Source: Collinsella sp. AM18-10 (GTDB lineage: Bacteria; Actinomycetota; Coriobacteriia; Coriobacteriales; Coriobacteriaceae). From it: 64,000 nt of DNA. The translations under genes and the position numbers were made by a program. Numbering within the stretch: position 1 is the first letter of the stretch; each line of letters opens with the position of its first letter. The DNA lies in NCBI RefSeq assembly GCF_003471585.1, contig NZ_QRJO01000011.1, forward strand, positions 1-64,000. The letters run 5' to 3'. The notes beneath the pieces are model-generated. The model was not told the origin of the DNA. It did no database searches and saw nothing but the letters and a program-made list of their open reading frames with translations. Positions 36,719-44,037 of the stretch are shown here, piece after piece.

Positions 36719-37843
36719 ATGTCCCAGTACGATTACCTAGTCGTCGGCGCCGGCCTCTCTGGCGCCGTCTTTGCCAACGCCGCCAAGCGCGCCGGCAAGT
36801 CGGTCCTGGTCATCGACCGCCGCGACCACATCGCCGGCAACATCTACACCGAGGACGTCGAGGGCATCCAGGTCCACCGTTACGGCGCCCACATCTTCCA
36901 CACCTCCATGAAGGACGTCTGGGACTACGTCAACCGCTTCGCCGAGTTCAACAACTACGTCAACTCGCCGGTAGCCAACTTCCACGGCAACATGTACAAC
37001 ATGCCCTTCAACATGAACACCTTCGCCAAGATGTGGCCGGGCGTCGTCACGCCGGCAGACGCCAAGGCCAAGATCGCCGAGCAGGTAGCCGCCGAGAACA
37101 TCGGAGAGCCGCAGAACCTGGAAGAGCAGGCGCTGTCCCTTGTGGGCCGCGACATCTTCGAGACGCTCGTGAAGGGCTACACCGAGAAGCAGTGGGGCCG
37201 CGACTGCCGCGACCTGCCCGCGAGCATCATAAAGCGCCTCCCCTGCCGCTTTACCTACGACAACAACTACTTCAACGACCGCTACCAGGGCATCCCCATG
37301 GGCGGCTACACCAAGATGGTCGCCAACATGCTCGAGGGCGTCGAGGTGCGCTGCGGCGTGGAGTACAAGGAGCTGGCCGCCGCCGAGCCCGATATCGCCG
37401 CCAAGACGATCTACTGCGGCCCCATCGACGCGTTCTACGACTTTAAGCTGGGCACGCTGGAGTACCGCAGCCTGCGCTTTGAGACCGAGACGCTCGACGA
37501 GCAGGACCACCAGGGCGTGGCCGTGGTCAACTACACCGAGCGCGAGGTCCCCTACACGCGCATCATCGAGCACAAGCACTTCGAGTTCGGCACGCAGGAC
37601 AAGACCGTCATCACTCGCGAGTACCCGGCCGACTGGAAGCCCGGCGACGAGCCCTACTACCCCATCAACGACGCCAAGAACGAGGCCCTCTACAAGCAGT
37701 ACGAGGAGCTGGCTGCGCAGGAGGGCGACGTGGTCTTTGCCGGTCGTCTGGGCGGCTACAAGTACTACGACATGGACAAGGCCATCGCCGCAGCCTTCGA
37801 ACTCGTCCGCAACGAGCTGGGCGTGGAACCGACTAAGGCGTAG
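36719..37843 (+). CDS. glf: UDP-galactopyranose mutase
   Basis: Glf is a flavoenzyme that converts UDP-galactopyranose to UDP-galactofuranose, the donor for galactofuranose polymers. The ATG at 36719 has GGAG upstream and gives 374 residues. Signatures are VVGAGLSGAVFANAAKRAGKSVLVIDRRDHIAGN (FAD site), YGAHIFHTS, GYTEKQWGRD, and YYPINDAKNEALYKQYEELA. Although it follows the aro genes, its function belongs with the GlfT2-like transferases at 40.9-45.9 kb. It ends at a strong terminator. Confidence 0.96.
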   Translation: MSQYDYLVVGAGLSGAVFANAAKRAGKSVLVIDRRDHIAGNIYTEDVEGIQVHRYGAHIFHTSMKDVWDYVNRFAEFNNYVNSPVANFHGNMYNMPFNMNTFAKMWPGVVTPADAKAKIAEQVAAENIGEPQNLEEQALSLVGRDIFETLVKGYTEKQWGRDCRDLPASIIKRLPCRFTYDNNYFNDRYQGIPMGGYTKMVANMLEGVEVRCGVEYKELAAAEPDIAAKTIYCGPIDAFYDFKLGTLEYRSLRFETETLDEQDHQGVAVVNYTEREVPYTRIIEHKHFEFGTQDKTVITREYPADWKPGDEPYYPINDAKNEALYKQYEELAAQEGDVVFAGRLGGYKYYDMDKAIAAAFELVRNELGVEPTKA

Positions 37844-37886
37844 GGAGCTCGACGACTCGAGACCGACAACCAAATTCGCAAGAAGC

Positions 37887-37923
37887 AATAAGCCCGGTGC
37901 AGCGATGCTACACCGGGCTTATT
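37887..37923 (+). terminator. Terminator after glf
   Basis: A perfect thirteen-base stem (AATAAGCCCGGTG with CACCGGGCTTATT) closes an eleven-base loop 43 bases after the glf stop. The A/T ends make it effective in both directions. Confidence 0.8.
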
Positions 37924-37951
37924 GTTGAGGGAGAACTGCACGCCCACATGC

Positions 37952-37986
37952 AAAAAAAACAAAGACCCGGCATTAAACCGGGTCTT
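37952..37986 (-). terminator. Terminator of tRNA-Arg(TCT)
   Basis: AAGACCCGG and CCGGGTCTT form a nine-base stem with a seven-base loop (37962-37986). On the minus strand it is followed by a run of mostly T (TGTTTTTTTTG). It lies 12 bases after the tRNA 3' end. Confidence 0.8.
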
Positions 37987-37998
37987 CAAAAACTCTAT

Positions 37999-38075
37999 TG
38001 GTGCTCCATGGCGGATTCGAACCGTCGACCTTGGGATTAGAAGTCCCCTGCTCTATCCAACTGAGCTAATGGAGC
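37999..38075 (-). tRNA. tRNA-Arg (anticodon TCT)
   Basis: The 77-base gene has an encoded CCA end and a perfect acceptor stem GCTCCAT/ATGGAGC. The anticodon loop CTTCTAA gives anticodon TCT, which reads AGA. The anticodon stem shows a G-A mismatch at 27:43 and the T stem an A-C mismatch at 50:64, so it is slightly imperfect but probably functional. A TATAAT at 38121-38126 on the minus strand, 45 bases upstream of the tRNA 5' end, is a likely -10 element. Confidence 0.93.
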
Positions 38076-38128
38076 GTAAAGCCGGGCATCCAAGCGGGTG
38101 CAAGTTCGCACGGCAAATAAATTATAAC

Positions 38129-38896
38129 CTACTTGAACTGGTCGTGGTACGCCTTGCAGACCTCGTCCACGGGACCATCCATGCGCAGGTCACCCTTCTC
38201 GATCCATACGGCACGTTGGCAAATGCGCTCAACCTGCTCCATGGAGTGAGAAACGAACAAGACCGTGACGTCGCCACTCTCAATAAAGTGCTGAATACGG
38301 CGCTCGCATTTCTGCTGGAAAAAGACATCGCCAACAGAAAGCGTCTCATCAACGATGAGAATATCGGGCTCGGTAATCGTAGCGATAGCAAAGGCGATAC
38401 GCGCGACCATACCCGACGAGAAGTTCTTCAAGGGCATGTCAACGAAGTCTTTAAGCTCGGCGAACTCAATAATCTCGTCAAAACTAGCGTCGATAAACTC
38501 CTTGGTATAGCCAAGCAGCGCACCGTTCAGATAGATGTTCTCACGAGCCGTAAGCTCCGGGTCAAAGCCAGCACCAAGCTCAATCAGCGGCGCAATATTG
38601 CCGTGAACCTTAACCTCACCTTCGCTGGGCTCCAAAACGCCAGCGATGATCTTGAGCATCGTAGACTTGCCGGAACCGTTAGTACCAACAAGGCCAATGA
38701 CCTCGCCGCGATGCACATCAAATGAAATGTGCTTAAGCGCACGGAATTCCTCAAAGAACAGCTCATGTTTTGCGAGCTTAATAAAATACTCTTTGAGGTT
38801 CGTAAGCGACTCGGACGCCATGTTAAAGATCATGGTGACGTCTTTGACCTCAACAGCAAGGGGCTGCTTGCTGTAATCAATAGCAGATTCAGTCAT
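38129..38896 (-). CDS. Polysaccharide ABC exporter ATP-binding protein (Wzt/TagH type)
   Basis: This 255-residue ATPase powers export of lipid-linked surface polysaccharide. Walker A is GLVGTNGSGKST (68-79), the signature is NFSSGMVARIAFA, and Walker B is ILIVDETLSVGD followed by an H-loop SHS. The FEEFRALKHISFDVHRGE start is typical of teichoic acid and O-antigen exporters. It lacks the extra C-terminal carbohydrate-binding domain of some Wzt proteins. The ATG at 38896 has AAGGAG upstream, and the gene lies 12 bases after its permease. Confidence 0.92.
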   Translation of the reverse strand: MTESAIDYSKQPLAVEVKDVTMIFNMASESLTNLKEYFIKLAKHELFFEEFRALKHISFDVHRGEVIGLVGTNGSGKSTMLKIIAGVLEPSEGEVKVHGNIAPLIELGAGFDPELTARENIYLNGALLGYTKEFIDASFDEIIEFAELKDFVDMPLKNFSSGMVARIAFAIATITEPDILIVDETLSVGDVFFQQKCERRIQHFIESGDVTVLFVSHSMEQVERICQRAVWIEKGDLRMDGPVDEVCKAYHDQFK

Positions 38897-38908
38897 GAGC
38901 AGCACTCC

Positions 38909-39754
38909 TTAGATGTAGAGGATAAACTTGTGCTCGGTCTTGTGAAAGACGGCGTAACCAATAGCAAGAGCAAGAATAGCCCAAACAACACACAGCCCAA
39001 AGGTAAGCGCAGAAGGCACGGTATTAAACAGGAAGATATCACGCATAAACTGGAGGTAGTTGTACATGGGATTCACAACCACAAGGACCTGGATCCAATG
39101 TGCCATTTGGCTAATGAAGTCGGTTGTCCAGAAAATCGGCGTCAGATACATCCAGGCCGTGATAACAACGGTCCACAGGTGCATAACATCGCGGAAAAAA
39201 ACCGCCAGCGCAGACAGCATCATGCCCAAGCCCATGCAGAAACACATGAGCAGGAGCAAGCAAACCGGCAGCAGAATTAAATGCCAGGTGGGAAGCACGT
39301 GGAACCAAAGCATAACCAAGGCGACGGCAACCAAAGAGAAGGCGAAGTTAACGAGCGAGAACAGCACCTTCTGCACCGGAAAGACCCAACGGTGCACCTT
39401 AACCTTCTTAAGCAGAGAGGAAGCCCAAATGATGGACATAAGCGCTTGGTTCGTCGATTCGGACATGACGGAGAACGTAATGTTACCAACAATCAGATAC
39501 AACGGATACATTTCGGGCGTAATTGACCCATTGCGGCTCTGGCCAAAAATCGTCGAAAACACGATCGACATAACAATCATCATCAGCAGCGGGTTAAGCA
39601 CGGACCATGCCACACCCAGAACACTGCGACGATATTTAATCTTAAAATCTTTGGTGACAAGCTGCTTAAGAATGAACTTGTCCTTTTCAAAATCATTTTT
39701 AGCGTGAGAGGCCGGTTTAGCCACCGCTTTCTGACTCTCTACGTTGTCAGCCAC
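38909..39754 (-). CDS. Polysaccharide ABC exporter permease (Wzm/TagG type)
   Basis: The ABC-2 type permease has six predicted transmembrane segments and the typical start KFILKQLVTKDFKIKYRRSVLGVAWSVLNPLLMM. The GTG at 39754 is chosen (281 residues) because AAGGAG lies seven bases upstream; longer in-frame starts lack a site. A TATACT (39792-39797, minus) is a likely -10. With the following ATPase it forms the export channel for the glycan made by the neighbouring transferases. Confidence 0.92.
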   Translation of the reverse strand: MADNVESQKAVAKPASHAKNDFEKDKFILKQLVTKDFKIKYRRSVLGVAWSVLNPLLMMIVMSIVFSTIFGQSRNGSITPEMYPLYLIVGNITFSVMSESTNQALMSIIWASSLLKKVKVHRWVFPVQKVLFSLVNFAFSLVAVALVMLWFHVLPTWHLILLPVCLLLLMCFCMGLGMMLSALAVFFRDVMHLWTVVITAWMYLTPIFWTTDFISQMAHWIQVLVVVNPMYNYLQFMRDIFLFNTVPSALTFGLCVVWAILALAIGYAVFHKTEHKFILYI

Positions 39755-39791
39755 GGACCATCTCCTTGTCTCGTAAAACATAACAGTGGAA

Positions 39792-39797
39792 AGTATA
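39792..39797 (-). promoter_or_regulatory. -10 element for the ABC exporter operon
   Basis: TATACT on the minus strand lies 38-43 bases upstream of the permease GTG codon, in the context GGCTATACTTTC. No good -35 is seen at 16-18 bases. Confidence 0.4.
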
Positions 39798-39876
39798 GCC
39801 CTCCCACGTTGACGATAACTCACCGCAACAAATCTGGAGAACTAACCCATATCTAATCAAAGGGGCAGGCGATAGG

Positions 39877-39882
39877 TATACT
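39877..39882 (+). promoter_or_regulatory. -10 element for the GT2 gene at 39916
   Basis: TATACT in the context GGTATACTTTC, almost the same as the divergent exporter promoter, lies 34 bases ahead of the GT2 start. The ribosome-binding site AGGAGG is at 39904-39909. No clear -35 was found. Confidence 0.4.
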
Positions 39883-39915
39883 TTCGACCCGTTGATTCAT
39901 TAAAGGAGGTCCCAC

Positions 39916-40845
39916 ATGGACTATTCGAATACCGCCGTCATAATCCCCTGCTACAACGAAGCGCTGACGATTGGCAAAGTTGTCGACGATTTTCATCGAG
40001 AGTTACCCGGTGCAACCGTCTTTGTATATGACAACAACTCGTCTGATGGCACTTCACAGGTCGCCAAGCAGCACGGGGCTACGGTGCGCCACGAGCCTAG
40101 GCAGGGCAAAGGCAACGTGTGCCGCCAAATGTTCCGTGATGTCGACGCCGAATGCTATCTAATGGTTGATGGAGACGACACTTACCCCGCCGAGGCGGCA
40201 AAGGCGCTTTGCGATCCCATCCTTAACGGCGAAGCCGATATGACCGTTGGCGATCGCCTGTCAAACGGCACCTATGCCGAAGAGAACAAGAGGGCCTTCC
40301 ACGGCTTTGGCAACAATCTTGTTCGCGCCATGATCAAGTGGATTTACGGCTACAGCTTTGACGACGTGATGACCGGCTACCGAGCCATGAGCAGACCCTT
40401 CGTCAAGACCTTCCCCGTTTTGAGCGAGGGCTTCCAGATCGAAACCGAGCTCTCCATCCACGCTGTCGATCACCGCTGGCGAATTAAAGACGTGCCGGTG
40501 GAGTATCGCGATCGGCCCGCAGGCTCCGAGTCCAAGCTCAACACCGTTAGCGACGGCATCAAGGTCATCGCAATGATTGGAACGCTCTTTAAAGACTATC
40601 GTCCGCTCAAGTTCTTTACCCTTATAGCGCTCATCTTCGCCATCATAGGCCTTGCCCTCGGAATTCCAATTGTTGCGGAGTACTTCCAAACCGGCTTAGT
40701 CCCCCGCTTCCCCACGGCCATACTTGCGGCCTCATTCATGTTCCTGTGTGGGTTGAGCCTAGCAACGGGACTAATCCTCGACTCGGTTGCGAAGGTCGAA
40801 AGAAAACAATGGGAGCTACAAGCCTATAAAACCTATTCAAAATAA
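39916..40845 (+). CDS. Membrane GT2 glycosyltransferase (polyprenyl-phosphate sugar synthase type)
   Basis: A GT-A domain (1-225: AVIIPCYNEALTIGKVVDDF, FVYDNNSSDGTSQ, LMVDGDDTYP with the DxD-like site, DVMTGYRAMSR) is followed by two transmembrane helices (about 236-258 and 268-292). This matches enzymes that load a sugar from a nucleotide donor onto undecaprenyl phosphate. The 309-residue protein is divergent from the ABC exporter and convergent with a GlfT2-like gene, sharing a bidirectional terminator. The sugar cannot be read from sequence. Confidence 0.85.
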   Translation: MDYSNTAVIIPCYNEALTIGKVVDDFHRELPGATVFVYDNNSSDGTSQVAKQHGATVRHEPRQGKGNVCRQMFRDVDAECYLMVDGDDTYPAEAAKALCDPILNGEADMTVGDRLSNGTYAEENKRAFHGFGNNLVRAMIKWIYGYSFDDVMTGYRAMSRPFVKTFPVLSEGFQIETELSIHAVDHRWRIKDVPVEYRDRPAGSESKLNTVSDGIKVIAMIGTLFKDYRPLKFFTLIALIFAIIGLALGIPIVAEYFQTGLVPRFPTAILAASFMFLCGLSLATGLILDSVAKVERKQWELQAYKTYSK

Positions 40846-40882
40846 GAAGAGGTCCGGACTTAATCCGGACCTCTTCTTATTT
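40840..40882. terminator. Bidirectional terminator overlapping two stop codons
   Basis: A perfect 19-base stem with a five-base CTTAA loop spans 40840-40882. Its A/T-rich ends give T-runs on both strands. It includes the stop codons of both convergent genes (40845 plus, 40877 minus), so the gap between them is the terminator itself. Confidence 0.9.
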
Positions 40883-42718
40883 CAGACCTAAATACTGTTC
40901 CCAGAACTCTCGCGAAGTCATGTACGGCATGGCATCTTTCCACGCCCCCCTGACGCTCTTGCCTTCTTTACGATATCGCGTCATCAGTTCGTGCTCTCGG
41001 CGCCGAATACTCTTGAACCGCAATCGATCCATCGTACGGACCGACCCCTTCTCGCGAGTCGGATCCAGAAAGACCAACGTCATGCAACGCGTCGAGTTGC
41101 CCTCAAGCGTACAGCTGCCGTTCTTGACCACATAGCCGGGCTTTCCGCGCAACAGCGCATCGGGAAGATAGTGCTTGTCGTAAGGAATAGATCTCCAGTA
41201 CTTCATAAATTTCGAAGGATGGAATTCCAGATTAACATTAGCGAGCACTTGTTCCGTAACCCCAGCCTTGCGAAGAAGCTCTGGATCCATTTCGGAAACA
41301 GGAATCAGCTTTTCGTTTAACTTACCCTTGCCGATCATCGTCGCGGCGCCATCAAGCTTCTGGAGATACTCAGGGCCGCGCAGATAGTCCTCAAAGCCGT
41401 CAAGGATAAACTCAGCAGCCTGATAATCCATATCGCGCAAATTCTGACGTACCCCTCGCTGAATACGAAGGACAAACATCTTCTCATCAGCACAATCATC
41501 GAGAGCAATCATGGCACAGAAGTTGCGGAAATATTGATAACAATCCACCGAAGCCCTGAAACGCCCCTCAAAGCTTGCATGCCACACACAAATGCAATTC
41601 ATGGTCATGTAGACAGGCTTATTGCGCATGCCAAACTCAACGTCGTCACAGCGGATAAAGAAAGGCATGGGAAGACCGTTCTTTTCGATAGCCTTCACCG
41701 GAATACAGCTATACCACCAGGCTCCGTAAGCCTGGTCAACCTCGACGTTTGTGCGTTCATTTTCGAGGATGTCAGCCAGCTTGCCAACATTCAAGTCCTC
41801 TTTTACGCGACGATAGGCACCAGTGGTCGCCACATACGAAACATCCTCGAACTGACGAGTAGGGTCCTCCATTGAGAGCATGGCGCCGTTAATAAAGGCA
41901 TCCTTATACTTGCCTTTAGCAAGAGAGAGGAGATTGAACGTGCGGATCAAACTCTCGGGCATAATAGAGACATCGTCATCCATCAAAATGATGTGAGTGT
42001 ACTGATCAGGAGTTTCAGTAGCCGCCATCATTCCACGTGCGAATCCTCCCGAACCGCCCGTGTTGGGGTTCGGGAGCACGGTGACCAGATCATCGGAAAG
42101 CGATGCAAAATCGAGCGTCTGCCCATTGTCGACGACAAACATGTGGAAGTGGTCGCGAATAGGACCGTCCTCTTTGGAGATGCCCGCTTTAACGAGTTCA
42201 ATATTCGGAAGAATGTACTGCTCATTCCTAAATGTAGTAGTAGAAAGAGCAAGATTGATCTGGTTAATTGAATCCTCAGGAACATCAGTCAGATAAGAGG
42301 CGTTCAAGAGGCCTACGGAATAGCCCTCATCACTCTCAATCCTAAAACCGATCAAGTCGTAACCGGTTGTATCGATATCAATATCGAGAACGCAAGGAAC
42401 AACTTCATCGCCATCAAAAGGATTCGATTTAAGCTCGACAGGATTCAGCTCGCTAGATCTCACTCCATGAACGACAACCCGGCCCCTGCCAAATAAAGCC
42501 ATATGCAAGACAACGCCGTCAACAGATGCATACTGATGCCATTTGCCAGCAGATAAGCCATTCACATACGTCAGAAAGTCAACATTTCCATTGATATGAA
42601 GTGAATGAAAATCGTCACTATATGAGGTATCACCGGAGAGCACGCGATAGTAGAGTTCGGGAAAATCCTTTGCATGCTTTTCAACTTCAAGTACAACATT
42701 CGCAAGTTTAAACTGCAT
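40877..42718 (-). CDS. GlfT2-like galactofuranosyltransferase, copy 1
   Basis: The protein resembles the mycobacterial galactan polymerase GlfT2: an N-terminal beta-rich domain (about 1-150), a GT-A core and a helical C-terminal domain. In the core, LALSTTTFRN opens the fold, NPNTGGSGGFARG (217-229) contacts the donor, MDDDV (246-250) is the metal site, and WWYSCIP and VWHASF resemble acceptor and histidine elements. The ATG at 42718 has AAGG upstream (613 residues). It should use UDP-galactofuranose from Glf. A paralogue lies two genes away. The family assignment is strong; the exact linkage is unknown. Confidence 0.85.
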   Translation of the reverse strand: MQFKLANVVLEVEKHAKDFPELYYRVLSGDTSYSDDFHSLHINGNVDFLTYVNGLSAGKWHQYASVDGVVLHMALFGRGRVVVHGVRSSELNPVELKSNPFDGDEVVPCVLDIDIDTTGYDLIGFRIESDEGYSVGLLNASYLTDVPEDSINQINLALSTTTFRNEQYILPNIELVKAGISKEDGPIRDHFHMFVVDNGQTLDFASLSDDLVTVLPNPNTGGSGGFARGMMAATETPDQYTHIILMDDDVSIMPESLIRTFNLLSLAKGKYKDAFINGAMLSMEDPTRQFEDVSYVATTGAYRRVKEDLNVGKLADILENERTNVEVDQAYGAWWYSCIPVKAIEKNGLPMPFFIRCDDVEFGMRNKPVYMTMNCICVWHASFEGRFRASVDCYQYFRNFCAMIALDDCADEKMFVLRIQRGVRQNLRDMDYQAAEFILDGFEDYLRGPEYLQKLDGAATMIGKGKLNEKLIPVSEMDPELLRKAGVTEQVLANVNLEFHPSKFMKYWRSIPYDKHYLPDALLRGKPGYVVKNGSCTLEGNSTRCMTLVFLDPTREKGSVRTMDRLRFKSIRRREHELMTRYRKEGKSVRGAWKDAMPYMTSREFWEQYLGLK

Positions 42719-42750
42719 TTTAAATACCTTAATCAAAGCCGTTGTAACTA

Positions 42751-43938
42751 CTAATTACATTCGTCGACAAACTTTGCCATCGCGGAGCGAACATCGGGAT
42801 CAGACAAAACATCCTTTGCAAAATGATCATGCCCACAGATGTCCATTGGCATGTAAGGCCATCCAGGATAGCAATCATCAGCGACCCTTTCCGCTTTCGC
42901 GGGAACCAAAAAAGAGAAGCTGTCAAACGGATGCTTTCTTACGGGAAGGATATCGTTGCGGTCCCAAATTATTTTACGTTTAGGGGCATCAAAAATGTTA
43001 TCAATCGCGTATGCAAAATCACCACGAGACTCATCGGTTAACAAACCTAGATCATGAGCCTTTTCGTTAAACGAATCGAATACGCTCTGGACAAGATCAA
43101 TCTCCGCAGAAGAAACAACTGTTCTCTGAGCTTCCAAGTCAACATCTCCGCACTGCACGCTAAGACCACTGTGTGGATGAACCATCCAAGGATTATCTTT
43201 CCAAAAACTAAACTCACGTTCATTTTTGTCAAAGAAATCCATAAGCTCAATTCTGAGTTGCCTAAGTTGATCGTTCGCGCGCTTGGAATTCTCGGCCGCC
43301 CGGTCGTAAATCGAAATGTCCACAAAACAAGGTATAAGCGAATTAGTTGAACAAAAGCGAACTTGACGACACTTTACAAACCAGTCATATACGAGGGTGA
43401 TTTGATATTCAGGGTCGTCTATTAAAGCGGCAGTGAGCTTATCCACATCGGACCTAAGCATGCAGATATCAATATCGTCGTCCCAAGGAATAAAACCCGA
43501 TCGAGACAAGGTGCCAACAAGAGAACCATAAGAAAGCCAGTATTGAATATTATTGGCAACACAAATCGCGTCTAGCTTACTCATCAAGGCCGCGTTTGCC
43601 TGCTGCATCAATCGAATATCACCCTCGGCGTCGGGTAATGCATCAAAGATTTTGCAACGGAGCTCAAAAGGGGTGAGATCGGGGTACGCACGTCGCGCTA
43701 ACAATTCAAAGCGAAGCCTCATTTGTTCTGACAGACTTTGTTGGCGTTGCTTGAGCAATTCAATTTCTGGAAATAGCCGAGTATCGAATTTGTAATTGAT
43801 ATTCATATTGATACCGTTATCGGCCTGCTCAATACGTGCGAAAACCTCGTCAAAACGACGGTCCATATCCTCATGCATAGCATGCAACGATCGGGATGAG
43901 CCAGGGAGGATCTTTTTAATAGTAGAAAGCAAGGACAT
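42751..43938 (-). CDS. LicD-family phosphotransferase
   Basis: LicD proteins transfer phosphocholine or related phospho-groups from a nucleotide-linked donor to surface glycans. The diagnostic WLSYGSLVGTLSRSGFIPWDDDIDICM block, with DDDID at 153-157, is present. An N-terminal coiled coil (about 20-80) is an addition to the usual domain. The 395-residue protein lies between two GlfT2-like genes. No choline uptake or activation genes (licA-C) are visible, so the group transferred may be another phospho-alditol or sugar phosphate. That is inference. Confidence 0.82.
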   Translation of the reverse strand: MSLLSTIKKILPGSSRSLHAMHEDMDRRFDEVFARIEQADNGINMNINYKFDTRLFPEIELLKQRQQSLSEQMRLRFELLARRAYPDLTPFELRCKIFDALPDAEGDIRLMQQANAALMSKLDAICVANNIQYWLSYGSLVGTLSRSGFIPWDDDIDICMLRSDVDKLTAALIDDPEYQITLVYDWFVKCRQVRFCSTNSLIPCFVDISIYDRAAENSKRANDQLRQLRIELMDFFDKNEREFSFWKDNPWMVHPHSGLSVQCGDVDLEAQRTVVSSAEIDLVQSVFDSFNEKAHDLGLLTDESRGDFAYAIDNIFDAPKRKIIWDRNDILPVRKHPFDSFSFLVPAKAERVADDCYPGWPYMPMDICGHDHFAKDVLSDPDVRSAMAKFVDECN

Positions 43939-44001
43939 GGCTTAACCTTCGCAACGACAAACAATGAACGAAGCACAATTATTCATATGATACAAAAGAA
44001 T

Positions 44002-44028
44002 GAGTGGGTCCCACCTTGAAACCCACTC
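44002..44028 (-). terminator. Weak terminator between GlfT2-like copy 2 and licD-like gene
   Basis: GAGTGGGT and ACCCACTC form an eight-base stem with an eleven-base loop, ten bases after the GlfT2-like stop. On the minus strand ATTCTTTTG follows. The T-run is interrupted, so partial read-through into the LicD gene is likely. Confidence 0.45.
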
Positions 44029-44037
44029 ACATGAAGA

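Noticed and set aside
36737-37888. 383-residue minus-strand open frame opposite glf
   Set aside because: It is antisense to an unmistakable UDP-galactopyranose mutase and is compositionally a shadow.
42751-43938. Phage or insertion sequence origin for the AT-rich surface genes
   Set aside because: No transposase, integrase or inverted terminal repeats were found; AT-richness alone is common in surface polysaccharide genes.
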